A stretch of DNA of 64,000 nt, from NCBI GenBank assembly GCA_037951105.1, contig JBAMJV010008213.1, forward strand, positions 62,001-126,000. Direction: 5' to 3'. Both the position numbers and the translations under genes were made by a program. The notes beneath the pieces were generated by a model, which was not told where the DNA came from, did no database searches, and was given only the letters and a program-made list of their open reading frames with translations. The DNA comes from Echinarachnius parma. Its lineage: Eukaryota; Echinodermata; Echinoidea; Clypeasteroida; Echinarachniidae. This document shows, in pieces, positions 44,152 through 55,704 of this stretch; position 1 is the first letter of the stretch; each line of letters begins with the position of its first letter.

Positions 44152-44897
44152 TGCCTATTTCTAGATTTTCTTCATTTTTTGCATTCCTTTCTATTATTTT
44201 TCTGTTTTAAGGTACCAAATTGGATGATTGGATATCACAATATGTGTTCACATTAAAATTTCAGTTTTTTGAGAGCCCTAAAGTATATTTTTAATGAATC
44301 AAAAACTCTGTCCTTCCGTTACCGAACAGTGAAGCAATTAACCTCTTGTAATTAATATACCAATAGACATATTTTTTCAAATAAATGTTGTAATACTCTT
44401 TGAACATTAGGGAATGGACTATGAGCCAATATTACATGATAGCATTTGAAACTTCACAGAGATTGGATCATAACTAAAGAACTTGAAAATCCATGTCCAT
44501 TTTGCCGTCCTTCCGTTACCTGCCTCATTAGTGTCCATATCTAATAAAAGTAATGTAAAAAAAAAAAAAAAAAAGGAAATCAAAGGTGTCCCTCCAAGAG
44601 TCTCAGAAATGTTATTTACAATGATGAATCATAAGCAGGATCCTGGAATTATTTTATTAAGTTTCAAAAATTGCGTCTGAATGTCCTTTCGTTACCGTGG
44701 AATTGCCCTATAGCTAAACCATATATACAATAACCCTTAACATTGTGCTTGTGTGCACACTAAATATATAAAAATCCGGGGCCATATAGCCTAAAACATG
44801 TACTCAGACATTACATAAAAAGAAGCAGTCACACATGACTGAATTTTATGTGTCAAGTGTGGATGCCCATTTCTAAAAACGAAGTCACTCCGTGACA
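44152..44897 (-). repeat. Candidate 3' LTR (truncated) of the gag-pro element
   Basis: On the minus strand the sequence after the purine-rich tract begins TGTCACGGAGTGACTTCG, a plausible LTR start with TG. Within it, (T/C)GTCCTT(C/T)CGTTACC occurs three times (near 44,308, 44,507 and 44,681). The other LTR end is not seen; the LINE begins at 44,151. This is an inference from position. Confidence 0.4.
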
Positions 44898-44911
44898 ATA
44901 TCCCCCACCTT
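44898..44911 (-). other. Candidate polypurine tract
   Basis: The minus strand reads AAGGTGGGGGATAT immediately before TGTCACGG. A G-rich purine run just before a TG is the normal plus-strand primer site next to a 3' LTR. Confidence 0.5.
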
Positions 44912-45269
44912 CAAGAAATTTCTATAATTTCAACAAGAAAAGTAACCTCGGGTGGTTTGTCCCAAAACAACAACCTACACAAAATAAAGTTTCAGCAAGA
45001 GATAAACTTGTACTTTCAATTCGTCTTGCAGTTATTCAGACATTACATGTCTCTCTTTTCTTCCTGTCAAAATATATGCAATTTCATTAAAATATTAATG
45101 CAAGAAAACAAAAGAAACATAAAATGTATCTCCAAGAAAATTATAGAGATTCGAAATAACGCTTTCTTCATTTCCATGTTTTTGCCTTTTTTTTTCAAAA
45201 CCAAAACAAAATCTGAAAACAAAATAAATAAACCTGCAAAACAAAAGAGAAATGTGAAATGATCCGGCG

Positions 45270-45610
45270 TCAATTACATTCCAAGTGTAATCAATCCTGT
45301 CAATCGGAATAAACTTATATACGAAAGAGAAATAACGGAATCGGTTGTCACCTCTGTTCCAAGTTCAGAAAATCTGTTAATCATAAACAAAAAACGTATA
45401 TGAAAAGAGGAAATACAAAATCCGTTGTCAGCTCTATTCCAAGAGTAAGAAATCCTGTCTAACATATTAAGAAACGTATATGAAAATAGGAAATACAAAC
45501 TCAGTTGTCAGTTCTATCCAAGAGTCGGGCATCCTGTAAATCATAAAAGAAACATATGGAAAAGGGAAATACAAAATTAATCGTCAGCTCCGTTCCAAAA
45601 GTCAGAAAAT
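45270..45610. repeat. Four to five degenerate ~82-bp tandem units
   Basis: Each unit contains TTCCAAGAGT(A/C)(A/G)GAAATCCTGT, CATA(A/T)..AAACGTATATGAAAA, GGAAATACAAA and GTTGTCAG(C/T)TCTATTCC. They lie between the gag-pro frame and the putative PPT, where an intact element would have its pol or 3' UTR. Confidence 0.75.
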
Positions 45611-45770
45611 CTGGCAAACCTGCAGTCAAAAATCCATGTTAGTGTTTAATCAATAAACATCACTTTTCTTTAACCGTTCTGCCCCACCTTACAAGCAATG
45701 TCTTCAGGTCATCACTTCTGTGACACTTTCAAAAGTCACATCCGAGCAGACGGATAAAGATCAAAAATCG

Positions 45771-47681
45771 CTACATGCCTCTCGAGCTAACGAGGTCACA
45801 TCCTTCATGACCCAAAGTGGTCACCTGCACTCCCGAGTGCAGCAAGAACAACGTGCCCACAACAAAGGAGAGCCAATGCTCCCATACATCACCTCTCACT
45901 TCATCTGAAAACACAACTATGCCAGGATTTACTTCATCAACAACACTCTCTCTACCATCTTCAACACAACCTGTGAAGCTGGTATCCATCTTGTCAGCAT
46001 CCTGATCACCACAAACACTTCTGTCGCTGACCTGACAAACATCCTGTGTAACATATACATCAACCGATCGAGACAACTCCCTAGACATCAAATAAGACTC
46101 ATCTGCATTAGACCTGGGCTGAAGATTCGTCCGTGTAGACTGAAATTCCACACCATCCTTGGGAGCGTACATCAATCGAACTAGTTCTGACTTCATCCAA
46201 GATGTTGAACCATCACCTGTACAAGAAAACCATACATAACCTTGTGAAGACAATTCTTCACAACCAGAACATTGTGAAGACAACTCTTCGCAACCCGAAA
46301 CGTGTGAAGACAATTCTTCACAACCAGAAACTTGTGAAGACCACTCTTCACAACCAGAAACTTGCGAAGACAACTCTTCACAACCAGAAACCTGTGAAGA
46401 CAACTCTTCACATTCTACCACAGACTCACTCGCGATGATCTTGGTAGAACCCAGTGTAGACTGCACTTCCACACCTTCAGACGGAGACCTAATCTCCTGA
46501 AAACTTCCCTTGGAAGATTTCAAAAGTCCTTCAGAACAAGAACTCCAACATGATTCCAAGGAATCAACATCTTCCGCTTCCACATGCGACACATCAAGGG
46601 GAAACGCATCACTCCAATATTGAGATTCCAAAAGTCCTTGAGAATAACAACTATTACCAGATTCCAACGAATCAAAATCTGCCACTTCAAGATGCGACAC
46701 ATCAAGGGGAAACACATCACACCCATCTTGAGTTTCCGCTGCTTCCTGGGAAGATGCTAGCGAACCAATCTCTCTCTGCACTGGAAGTACATCATCAGCC
46801 GACACAACGTCATACAGTGGTTTGGGTACCTGTAAGGGCGGCCTGGAAATTACCTGCCTCGTCTGTTCCCTTACTTCCGCTGTAGTTGCTCGATGAAAGT
46901 CAGGTTTCCAGGTCAAACCTGGGTCAGCTGGTCCCCGGACATCAGTTACATTTCCTAGTACAAGGCCAAACACAGGGGAAAGCATACAAATTGCATCAAT
47001 CTTACCCTTGAAGAAAGGAGTATCAATCTCGATGCTCGCCACTGGGAAGACCTTGGATGTCCCGTCTACAAGCACGCAAGTCCGCTGCTCTCTAGTAAAC
47101 TGTTCATCTCGTACAAGGTCACGCCTCACTACCACGATTGAACATCCAGTGTTCCGTAGCACCTGCACAAGTCTCCCGCTTACCATCCCATTGCAGACTG
47201 GCAACACGTCTCGACGCACATCACATGCCTCTGCGGATAGTACTGGAAGACTATCTCCCGATGCTAACTTAACTGCCGTTCCATCCTTAGTGAGGTTCTC
47301 CTCAAGCAGTGACACCTGGACAACTCGACAGAGCCCCTCCAGATGAGCTTCCTCCAGAAGGTATGTAGGGTCGGCTGTACCTGCATACTGTTCAGCCTTT
47401 GGATCTGCATCCCTGCCCTGGGTAAGACTGGTGCCCATCTCACGTCGACTCTGCTTGTCCCAACACTGCCATGAGGGATGACCTTCTTTATTACAAAGAA
47501 AACATGTTACTGACTTTTTAGACTGGTTATGTTTTTGACTTGCATCTTGTTTAGTTACGTTAGTATATTTCTTATTACTGCACTGCTGGGCTCCATTTAT
47601 TTCATTTTCTTTCCTAAGTTCCTCTAACCTTTTTCTTTGGGCATTTGCTCTGCTCTTTGACATCTCGCCTCTTCCAAACAT
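45771..47681 (-). pseudogene. Retroelement gag-zinc knuckle plus aspartic protease-like protein, no RT
   Basis: 636 open codons. The N-terminal part is Lys/Glu-rich; CFLCNKEGHPSWQC is a CCHC zinc knuckle (~residue 60-73). The protease-like domain has GRLVQVLRNTGCSIVVVRRD, where the usual catalytic D of DTG/DTGCS is N, then GKIDAICMLSPVFGLVLGNV. After it comes a long Ser/Glu/Asp-rich tail with a seven-fold CEELSSQVSG repeat (46,228-46,412), ending in an ordinary stop. No reverse transcriptase, RNase H or integrase follows. The upstream gag start (ATG at 47,758, MERDRYIAQGEKFGLSGLDL) lies in another frame, so one frameshift exists near 47,650. The protease is predicted inactive. Confidence 0.75.
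46228..46412 (-). repeat. 30-bp coding minisatellite (CEELSSQVSG x ~7)
   Basis: Units of GAAGACAA(T/C)TCTTC(A/G)CAACC plus AGAAACTTGT on the + strand encode the decapeptide on the minus strand. All units stay in frame. Confidence 0.9.
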
Positions 47682-47758
47682 TCAACCACGTATGCCTTTA
47701 AATCTAACCCACTCAAACCAAACTTCTCTCCTTGTGCAATGTACCTGTCTCTCTCCAT
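47640..47758 (-). pseudogene. Start of the same gag in a shifted frame
   Basis: From the ATG at 47,758 the minus strand reads MERDRYIAQGEKFGLSGLDL and continues to CLEEARCQRA, then a stop at KEKG. This matches the short N-terminal gag segment that normally precedes the Arg/Lys-rich part. The larger frame picks up at the frameshift. Confidence 0.6.
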
Positions 47759-48040
47759 ACTGAAGGATACACCAGAAAACAAATTTCGCACTTACCGCAC
47801 TGCACCTAACTATGCTGCGTTGTGCTCTTACCGGCCCCTGTAGAACACTGAACACCAAGCTGGGTAAAGCCTATGTGCCTTGATCTGCGCCAGTCAACCA
47901 TCTAGTGAACCTTCAATACTTAGGATAAAGAATAACAATATAACATTAATACACACAAATATTTGTTTGTTTGTTTAAGAATCCATATATCTTGTCATAG
48001 TAATCACTTTATATTTTAACCCGACCTATCAAAAGAAGGA
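47759..48040. other. Leader between PBS and gag of the minus-strand element
   Basis: Non-coding, including TTTGTTTGTTTGTTT near 47,965. A leader before gag is expected here. Confidence 0.45.
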
Positions 48041-48058
48041 GTCCCTTCGTGGTCGCCA
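48041..48058 (-). other. Candidate primer-binding site
   Basis: The minus strand reads CAGACA, then AT, then TGGCGACCACGAAGGGAC. TGG right after an LTR end in CA is the typical retrotransposon PBS position. The cognate tRNA was not identified. Confidence 0.55.
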
Positions 48059-48060
48059 AT

Positions 48061-48345
48061 TGTCTGAATTTAATGAACTTTGTATCAAAACGAATGAAAA
48101 GCTTTCGAAATTGACCTAGAAATCCTATATTAAACAAACGAAATTTAATTGAATTGATACCTGCACTACGTCTTTTTACGCGTTAAAGTTTTCCTATTGA
48201 AATATCCTTTTATATTTTGTTTTTCAATCTGGACATCGCACATTTTCGTCTGAAGTTTATAAAGCTTCAAAGATAGAAAAAAAGTACTGACCTATTATAT
48301 TTGCTTCTCATTTACTATACATCACCAACTGGGGTGTTTTGTTAA
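48061..48345 (-). repeat. Candidate 5' LTR, 3' portion only
   Basis: Ends AAATTCAGACA next to the PBS. It contains ATATAAAAGG (TATA-like, about 48,210) on the minus strand. MITE copy H was inserted at 48,346 and no LTR start is visible beyond it. Confidence 0.45.
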
Positions 48346-48886
48346 AGAGATAGTTGAGTTTTGGTTTAGAGGGTACTGCAACAATTTGTGAGGTTATAAA
48401 AATACTGAGTGCAAAATTTGAAAGAGCATACATAATCAACTTTATTTAATCAAAATCGGCTCAGAGACGGCTGAATATTTAGATACCTAAATATAACCAT
48501 GTGTAACTATTGTGGGGTCCACAATAATTCAATAATTTTGACCCAGCCGTTGAAAAGAAAAATGCTTAATACACTTTTCAAAAATATACAAAAGATGTTT
48601 TTTTAAATAGTTGTTGATGATCTCTCTATTAGTTTTAATCATTATTTCAACCAAGCACCACATGCACAATTTTTCATTAAAAATGGTTGAAACCAATGAG
48701 TTTTTAGAGAGCGCCCTCTTGAGTTTTAACGGCTCTATTTGATTGATAAAAGGCTTTTTACTTACGGTAGTCGTTTGTAATTTTCTATACCTTTCGAGCA
48801 TGGTGGAGTTATAACTATTAGTTTCTAATGTTATTGTGCAGGTTTTGGTTACTAAAGCTCAGCCTAACCAGAACCGTACTACCCCT
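48346..48886 (+). mobile_element. TTAA-MITE family 1, copy H
   Basis: TTAA at 48,342-48,345 and 48,887-48,890. The ends are AGAGATAGTTGAGTTTTGGT and ACCAGAACCGTACTACCCCT. It contains the full set of family blocks. It adjoins or interrupts the putative LTR. Confidence 0.87.
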
Positions 48887-49068
48887 TTAATTATTTATAA
48901 AATGCACAATAACAATAATAATGGAAATAATAATAATAACAGTAATAACCATACTTCTAAAGTGATATTTTAAACACCAATTTAAATATTTCTCGACGTG
49001 GGAGGGGGTAAACCCTCTCCCATACCTTCCCGAAATTAGTATAGACATGTATGGACGGTGTGTGCGCA

Positions 49069-49070
<2 letters not shown>

Positions 49071-49162
<92 letters not shown>
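49071..49162. repeat. Perfect (TG)n microsatellite, ~46 units
   Basis: Uninterrupted TGTG for about 90 bp; a good candidate for length polymorphism. Reading frames over it are artefacts. Confidence 0.97.
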
Positions 49163-49163
<1 letters not shown>

Positions 49164-49374
49164 CATGACCATCGTCGAGTGAGCACGCGTATTCCGTCAA
49201 GCTCCCCGCACACCATTATTTCGATTACAATTCAGTGCAGATCTTGGCGCGAAATACAATTCAGACACAAGGTACGGACTCTTGTTATCACGCCTCCCCG
49301 AACTTTCCCGTGTGACGCTGTCAAGTGTTGTGTGGTTACTATACAGTGATTTTACTTCGTTTAAGCATACAAAC

Positions 49375-50174
49375 ATGGCTACACATCGCGAAGGGAAACG
49401 CCCAAGAGTTAGTCCTACGAAAGGATCAACAACGTCAGCAACAAAATCAGGAACGGACTCTGTTGAAAAGTTGATAGAGAGACAATCACGCGTTTTGCTG
49501 GAAAGTCTTAATAAAATAGAGAATGGTCTTCGTGCGGAAATCAGAGGGCCAGGTGCCCGAATCCAGGACATGGACGAGAAAATTAATGACAAATTGACTC
49601 GCTTAAGTTTACCGGGGCGGAGGTGGAGAAGATGAAGACAGAAACAATACCCAAATTGGAAAATGAAATGAAAAAGCAGAATCAAGAGCTACATGGCGAG
49701 CTGGAAAGGCTCCAGCTTTATGTCGCACGGGAGAATATGGTGTTCTACGGCATACCAGAGGCAGATGGGGAAGTTACAACGGAGCTGGTCAACGCTTTCC
49801 TGAAGAGCAGCCTTCACATGAACGAGGAAGCCGTCGATGCGATCGAATTCCAGCGATGTCACCGAGTACCAGCGCCATCAAGACCTAGGCCGATAAAAGC
49901 CAGAGTTCTACGATTTCAAGATAAAATTAAAGTTCTGGAAAGCGCGCACAATCTGAAGGGCACAAGGATGGCAATATCTGATGACCTACCTATGAGAGTG
50001 AGGAGAGAAAGAAAGATGCAGATGAGGGTTCTGAAGGAAGCCAGGAATGCAGGAATGAAAGCGCACTTCTCCCGCCAAGAGCCAGCGAAGTTGATGGTAG
50101 ATGGGAAGCATCTTCCAAGGCAGAAGCAATATGAATTCTTGGAAACCCTGCTATCCAGAAGACAGCAGGAATAA
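49375..50174 (+). pseudogene. L1/Tx1-like LINE ORF1 (RNA-binding protein)
   Basis: The ATG at 49,375 starts MATHREGKRPRVSPTKGSTT, followed by SVEKLIERQSRVLLESLNKI, a coiled-coil-like stretch. After a one-base frameshift near 49,612 the next frame continues KTETIPKLENEMKKQNQELH, then RENMVFYGIPE, FQRCHRV, RPIKARVLRFQDK and DDLPMRVRRERKMQ. This RRM plus C-terminal-domain pattern is typical of L1/Tx1 ORF1p (Transposase_22 family), which coats LINE RNA as an RNP. It ends at 50,174. Confidence 0.82.
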
Positions 50175-51577
50175 CGACAAAGAATAGGTGAATATAGCAG
50201 CTCATTTTCGTTTAGATTTTTTTTTCATATCAAAAGACAAGATTACTTTAGAGGTAAAGAAACGTAATCTTCACTCAGTTGAAAAGGAAGAGGAGCACTA
50301 GTAAACGCATAATATACTTAAAGGAGCAATGAGAAATACTTTAAACAAAAACAAATGACAACAGTAGTCTGACAGAAAATAGAAAACTGAAATAAACTGA
50401 CTTTATTAGTACAATAGACTCTTATAAAGTTGTGGAACCGAAAAAGCCCAGATGAAGAAACATTATGGAGGAAATGGGAAAACTTTAAATATTTGCATGA
50501 ACTAGTCTATAATGACAATATCTGACGCTAGATGCAGATATCTTGAAATGAATGTTTAATTCAAGCAAACATAAATGACTACGCCATTAAAATGGATATA
50601 AGGTGTAAAGTTATTTTATAATATTTTTTTATTCAATAAGGATATATATGAGATGTCAATGATATTGATATATATATATTTGTTGAGCTGAAATATTTGT
50701 ATGTATTTGATGATATTGTGGTTATCTACATGTATCTGAACCACACTCATGTTTTGCACATTCAAGGGAATGTAGGGCACACTGCACCCCTGGATATAGG
50801 AGCTGCCGCTTGCAAATTGAACAAACACAAACATTTATTGAATTTGGGTTTTCCAGGGATTTTTGTTTTGGTTCACATTTGTTTCTTAAATTACAATGCA
50901 AAAATGGGGTATTAAAGGAATTTGAAATTATATTTCATAATTTAAAATTGAATGTGTGTTAAGTATGCCTGTGCCTTAACATGCCTTATACAGGGATGTG
51001 TTTGGTTTTGAAATAGAATATTTGGAATTGCAAGTCAAGGTGTGTGGATTAATCTGGTATATTGATTATAATTTGACCCACATCCCTTATTTGGGTCAAC
51101 TGGTATTTTAGAGTTGAAATGAAAGTTATTAAAGTAGAACCTTTTCTCTCTCTTAAGGGGTGTGAATTATTATTTTGTATAATTTTATTTTAATGAAATG
51201 TTTAAATAAATGGGAACAAATAGAACAGGGTAAAAGCGTGGGAGAAAAAAAGAAAGGAAAGAGAGGAAATTTAATCCAATTTCTGGAATGAAAGTACACT
51301 TCAAAGTAATGTTATGAATTATTACTTTCTCTCTCTCTCTCTCCCCCTCTATATCGAGGAATGGCAACTTATTTTTGGCGTGTATTAGTTTAAATTTAAT
51401 TTTTTTATTTGTTTAAATTTGTTTTAAAAATGTATTGTACAATACAAACCAAATAAGAGAGAGGCTAACTAATTAAGGGGGATAGGGAATAAGCGAAAAT
51501 AGTTTTTAAAAGGGCAGATTAATTCACTTATGTGGAAGTTATGAAGAAAGGTTAAATAATTGATTCATATGCCCCGG
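50175..51577. other. Non-coding AT-rich sequence after ORF1
   Basis: No long frame and no homology. A (TC)n run lies at about 51,325-51,342. In a compact L1/Tx1 LINE, ORF2 should begin within a few hundred bases, so this stretch is unexpected. Confidence 0.5.
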
Positions 51578-51978
51578 GCAATGCTCGAAATTAACTTTTT
51601 TTTGCTGGTGGCCCGGTCGGGCCAGTAAAATTAGTATTTTTCCAAATTTGGTGGCCCGAAACCAAAAACTACTGGCCCGAAAAAAAATAAGGAAAAGCAA
51701 AAGTAAAATGAATACAATAACCATATGAATAGTTTTAGGGTACTAGGCAATACTTTTTATTTTTCATTTCCCTTTGTTTCATTGTAAGATGAATTAAACA
51801 AACATGAATTAGGACGAATGTGTGTGTGTCGTGTCTTTTTATTCATTGTCTTCATCAAAAAATCACAGCGATTGGATACACACGAGTGACAATTTCACTT
51901 CCAGTCATCACCGGCGCCGATTCCATCCGAAAACACAATGCATTGGGGGGGCGAGCATTGTTTGAGAACAATGCTCTG

Positions 51979-52009
<31 letters not shown>

Positions 52010-52593
52010 CATTGTGTTTTCGGATGGAATCGGCGCGCCTGCCAGTCATACATAGTCAGGGTCTAGGTGACAACATAAAAATGGTAGAAAAAGAGAAAAT
52101 TCAATTTGACCTCAAAATTCTGTGCAGTGTTAACACCTTAGACAAAAGATATATTTTAAAATTGTGATATATAGTAGTAATATATGAATATTCATGAGCA
52201 GCATTCATGATGCTCATTAGATATGCAAAATACGCAAAATAACTGAAATTACTAACAACGATTTTTAATATGAAACTTTTTTTTATAACTGGTTAGAAAA
52301 TGAGTACTGCTGCTCAAGAATGTATGAATCATTAGCAGCAGTGTTACTTGCTCAATTAACTTGCAACTTTTAAACTAATTATATCAATATTTTGTATGTG
52401 AGAAAAGGGTATAAGTTGCTGAATGCTACATTTGAAAGCAAGCTCTTGTCATGCCCTAGACAGGACTAAACATGACTACAGGGTATCTAAAAATATCGGG
52501 CCACCAAACTTTGAAATATGAGTTTTTTACTGGCCCGACAGCAATTTTTGGTGGCCCCGGGCCATCGGGCCTATGCTAATTTCGAGCATTGCA
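51578..52593. mobile_element. ~1-kb TIR element, CAATGCTCGAAATTA ends
   Basis: CAATGCTCGAAATTAACTTT (51,580) faces TAATTTCGAGCATTG (to 52,593). Both ends then carry GGCCCG(G/A)(T/C)CGGGCC and GGTGGCCCGG-type words and ACTGGCCCGA. A second small hairpin element (51,903-52,050) is nested in it. Confidence 0.7.
51903..52050. mobile_element. Nested hairpin MITE with G/C tracts
   Basis: CGGCGCCGATTCCATCCGAA and AACACAATGCATTGGGGGGG face CCCCCCAATGCATTGTGTTT and CGGATGGAATCGGCGCG. Arms are about 45 bp; the loop carries GAGCATTGTTTGAGAACAATGCTC and a ~25-bp C run. Confidence 0.85.
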
Positions 52594-53486
52594 TGGGTAA
52601 TTGGAATATAGAAGTGCAAATATATTCATATTTTTTGTATGTGTTTTTTTTTTTTTTTTTTGGCGCGCGTGTTATATACATGTTTGTCTCTTGGGGTATT
52701 CACATTCACTTAGGTAAAAGAACATACTTTTTATTATGATACATTTATTTTTAGTGAAAAACAATTAATATTGAACCTACTTAGTTATGAAAGTTTTATA
52801 AAAACAGTTTTGGAATGCTAGGGTGCAAAGAGCAGATAAATTGGGTTGATAAATTGATGCATTCTAAAAAAAAAAAAATTAGGGAAGAGGGAGGGGGTTC
52901 TTCTTATTCATTTTTTGGAAAAGGACATAGTTGCATGGTGATGCATTTATTATAAGTAAAGGATAATATACGTTTTATACTGATCCCTCTCTTTTTTTTT
53001 TTTTTTTTTTTTTTTGAAAGTTGGAAATGACAGGGATATGATTACGCAAAATAATTTCTTATTTTCTATATAAAAATGTGGTATCGTAAAGTGGTTATCT
53101 TTATAATGTGCATGATGATATGTTAAAGTAATTTGTAGTAGAGAATTGAGGCAAAACTAATGACTTGTTTACGCACGATGATAATCAGGCAAGCGGCGAC
53201 TCTTTTGTTCTGGTACGCTCTTGTGTGAATATATAATAGCCTGTTATTATGCACAACATGTTTGTCCAATAGACCGTGTCCAATAGACCGCTTCTGGTGG
53301 TGTGTGCGAATGGTATGCGTGTGGCGTCGGAATCCCCGTCGGCGGGCTTAGCAGGGGTGACCATGTCCGGCAAGCTAGCTTGCCAGACTTGGTTACTATT
53401 GTTGGGCTTGACGACGGGGAGGCTGACGTCATGCGCGTGTTATTTGCATACATTACAGAGGCGGTCTATTTAGTTATTTTTTTTAC
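52373..53486. repeat. Direct repeat, copy 1 (offset 10,517 to copy 2)
   Basis: Matches 62,890-64,000 with only a few substitutions (for example GCCCGACA versus GCTCGACA) and homopolymer length changes. Confidence 0.95.
53279..53470. repeat. ~190-bp hairpin element with AATAGACCGC ends
   Basis: AATAGACCGCTTCTG (53,282) faces AGAGGCGGTCTATT (to 53,470). The centre is GCAAGCTAGCTTGC. Arms share GACG(G/T)(C)GG and GCGTGT/ACACGC words. It is markedly more GC-rich than its neighbourhood. A second copy is at 63,799-63,987. Confidence 0.7.
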
Positions 53487-54626
53487 TATCATGGTCACAT
53501 GTATTCAGGGCCGTGACACGTTTATATTCAAAATGGGTACTGGACAGTTAGGGGTATTGATGCGTTTTATTTTGCTGCTTTGGGAGCAGTTGTGGAATGC
53601 TATAGAATATTCAAGCTGTGTATTATTATAAAGCGAAAGGTGGTGTGAGGGCACTGATGCATAATGAACGGTCATGAAAGACTTCCTATAAAGGGACCAC
53701 TCTGGGATGCAAATAATGCAGATTAATGGTATCTGGTCCCAATAATTGTACATAATTGTACATAATTGAGTGGTATTTTGAAGGAGGGGCTGTTTTCATT
53801 GGAAAGATTTAGGTCGGCATATACGTAGATAAGGTGTTTAATCTCTTTATATGCAAACTAATGCTTTGGTATGAAGAATGTATAGTTGATTTTTATATGA
53901 ACAGGCCTGGCAACATTAGGTAATGGTGACATTTTTCACTGAAAGAGTTCAGCCCAGGTGAATTAGTGACTTTATTTAGAGGATTCGAGATCTTTAAGGT
54001 ATACATGGTATCTGCCATGTTAAAGGAATGTGTGGACTATTGTAGTAGTTGTTTACTCTGATGTATAGCAGGTGCGTGCATCATCATTACTTTGAACAGA
54101 CGTGCGCGCATTGTTTGCATGCACTGCTGAGGAGGTTTATTATTAATTGATGATAAGTGCATGCATTTCCCTATGCACATCATCGGTAAGGTATTTTTGT
54201 TTGTCTTTCTTTTTAAATGTAATGGGCTTAAAAGGCAGCTCTTGATTTGAAAGAAAAAGGCAAAGATTAGTCAAAGAGTAAATGTTTTTTTTTAATTTTT
54301 TTTTTTTAAGGTAGAGTCATACTAGGATAATATTGAGGGAACATTGTCTTGATATGAGGAAGTGTGAGGGGGGAGCTTGACGGAGTGGGCCTACTTCCGG
54401 ATTTTTAATTTTTGTTTGTTTTTGATGTTAGTTCTCGATGGTGGACAGGGTTGGGTGGGGAAGGGTGCGTGTGTGTTGTGTACGGGTTGGGGTCTGCTCA
54501 CAGTCAATATATTTTTTGCTACGTCATGTAGGTTTCGTTGTAGTTATTTTTTTTTGTATAAACATGCTCACGGGGGATACAGATCACGCGGTAATTATAA
54601 AGATTTTATATACCTGTAAAATAAAA
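53487..54626. other. Non-coding sequence before LINE ORF2
   Basis: No recognised feature. In this position it could be a 5' UTR or promoter region of the ORF2-bearing LINE. Confidence 0.45.
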
Positions 54627-55703
54627 TGGTGAATTTTTCTTGGATTACTTTAAATGTAAGAGGGTTACGGAATAAGGATAAAAGAACACGCATTTTTGAA
54701 TGGTAAATGTAAAGGATCTGATATTTCTTTTTTACAGGAAACATATAGTACTATAGAAGCAGAAGAACAGTGGAAGAAGGAATGGGGCGGGCCAATGTTC
54801 TTTAGCCATGGGTCAAACCACAGTAGAGGTGTTCTTATTTTGTTTTCGCCCCTTTTAGATTTTAAACGGGATGCAGTTGTAATAGATGAAGAAGGGAGGT
54901 ACATTATATTTAAAGGGGAAATACAAGTGGTTACATTTTTGTTGGGAAATGTGTATTTCCCTACAAGAGACAAAGTACAATTACAGGTGGATTTTTTGAA
55001 TAAGCTAGATAAAAGTATATGTGAAGTTTTTGATAAGGATTATTCGGTAATATTAGAGGGAGATTTTAACACTATAATGGAAGGGGGCATGGATTATGAA
55101 GGGCCAAATATTGTATTAAAATCTAGGTTTATTGAGGTATTAAAAATAAATATGATTTAGAAGATATATGGAGGAAAAGGAATCCTAATGTTAGACAGTT
55201 TACTTTTAGACAAAGGTCGCCCTTAGTCCAAAGCCGTTCAGATTATTGGTTTATATCATGTAGTTTAGAACAATTAGTGAATAAGTGTAAAGTTTTGGTA
55301 TCGATACCACCGGATCATTCGGGCATTAAACAATTTCAGCATTTAGTGGATAAGTTTGTTTTTGGAAAATCGTATTGGAAATTTAATAATAGTTTATGTA
55401 TGGATAAACATTTTGTTGAGGGGATGCATGATATAATATTTGATTTGAAAAATGAATGGGGACCTAGGATTTCGAATAAATTAGTATTTTGGGATTTTTT
55501 GAAAATGAAAATGAGGGAATACGCCATGAAATATTCACGTGAAAAGGCGAAATTAAGGAAACTTGAAATAGAGACGTTGGAGACTGAAATTAATGATTTA
55601 GAAAATCAGTTAGTCGACGGGGCATCTAGGTTTGTTATTGATAGTATTAAATTGAAAAAAGATAAGTTGAATAAATTGTATGATTTTTCTCGACAGGTCA
55701 TTA
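54627..55703 (+). pseudogene. L1/Tx1-like LINE ORF2, endonuclease part
   Basis: It starts ATG at 54,627: SWITLNVRGLRNKDKRTRIF (Asn motif), then after a frameshift at about 54,702 DISFLQETYS (Glu motif), GVLILFS and ILEGDFNTI (D-x-N). A second frameshift near 55,150 leads to PLVQSRSDYWFIS and PPDHSGI (SDH-like). A coiled-coil-like Lys/Glu stretch and KLNKLYDFSRQ follow. These are the APE endonuclease motifs of L1/Tx1 LINEs. The frame is cut at TTAA 55,701 by an inserted element and resumes at 61,852. Confidence 0.83.
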
Positions 55704-55704
55704 A

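Noticed and set aside
49047-49349. Frame over the perfect TG tract near a possible promoter of the LINE ORF1
   Set aside because: The Val/Cys run is microsatellite translation. Promoter function cannot be shown from sequence alone.
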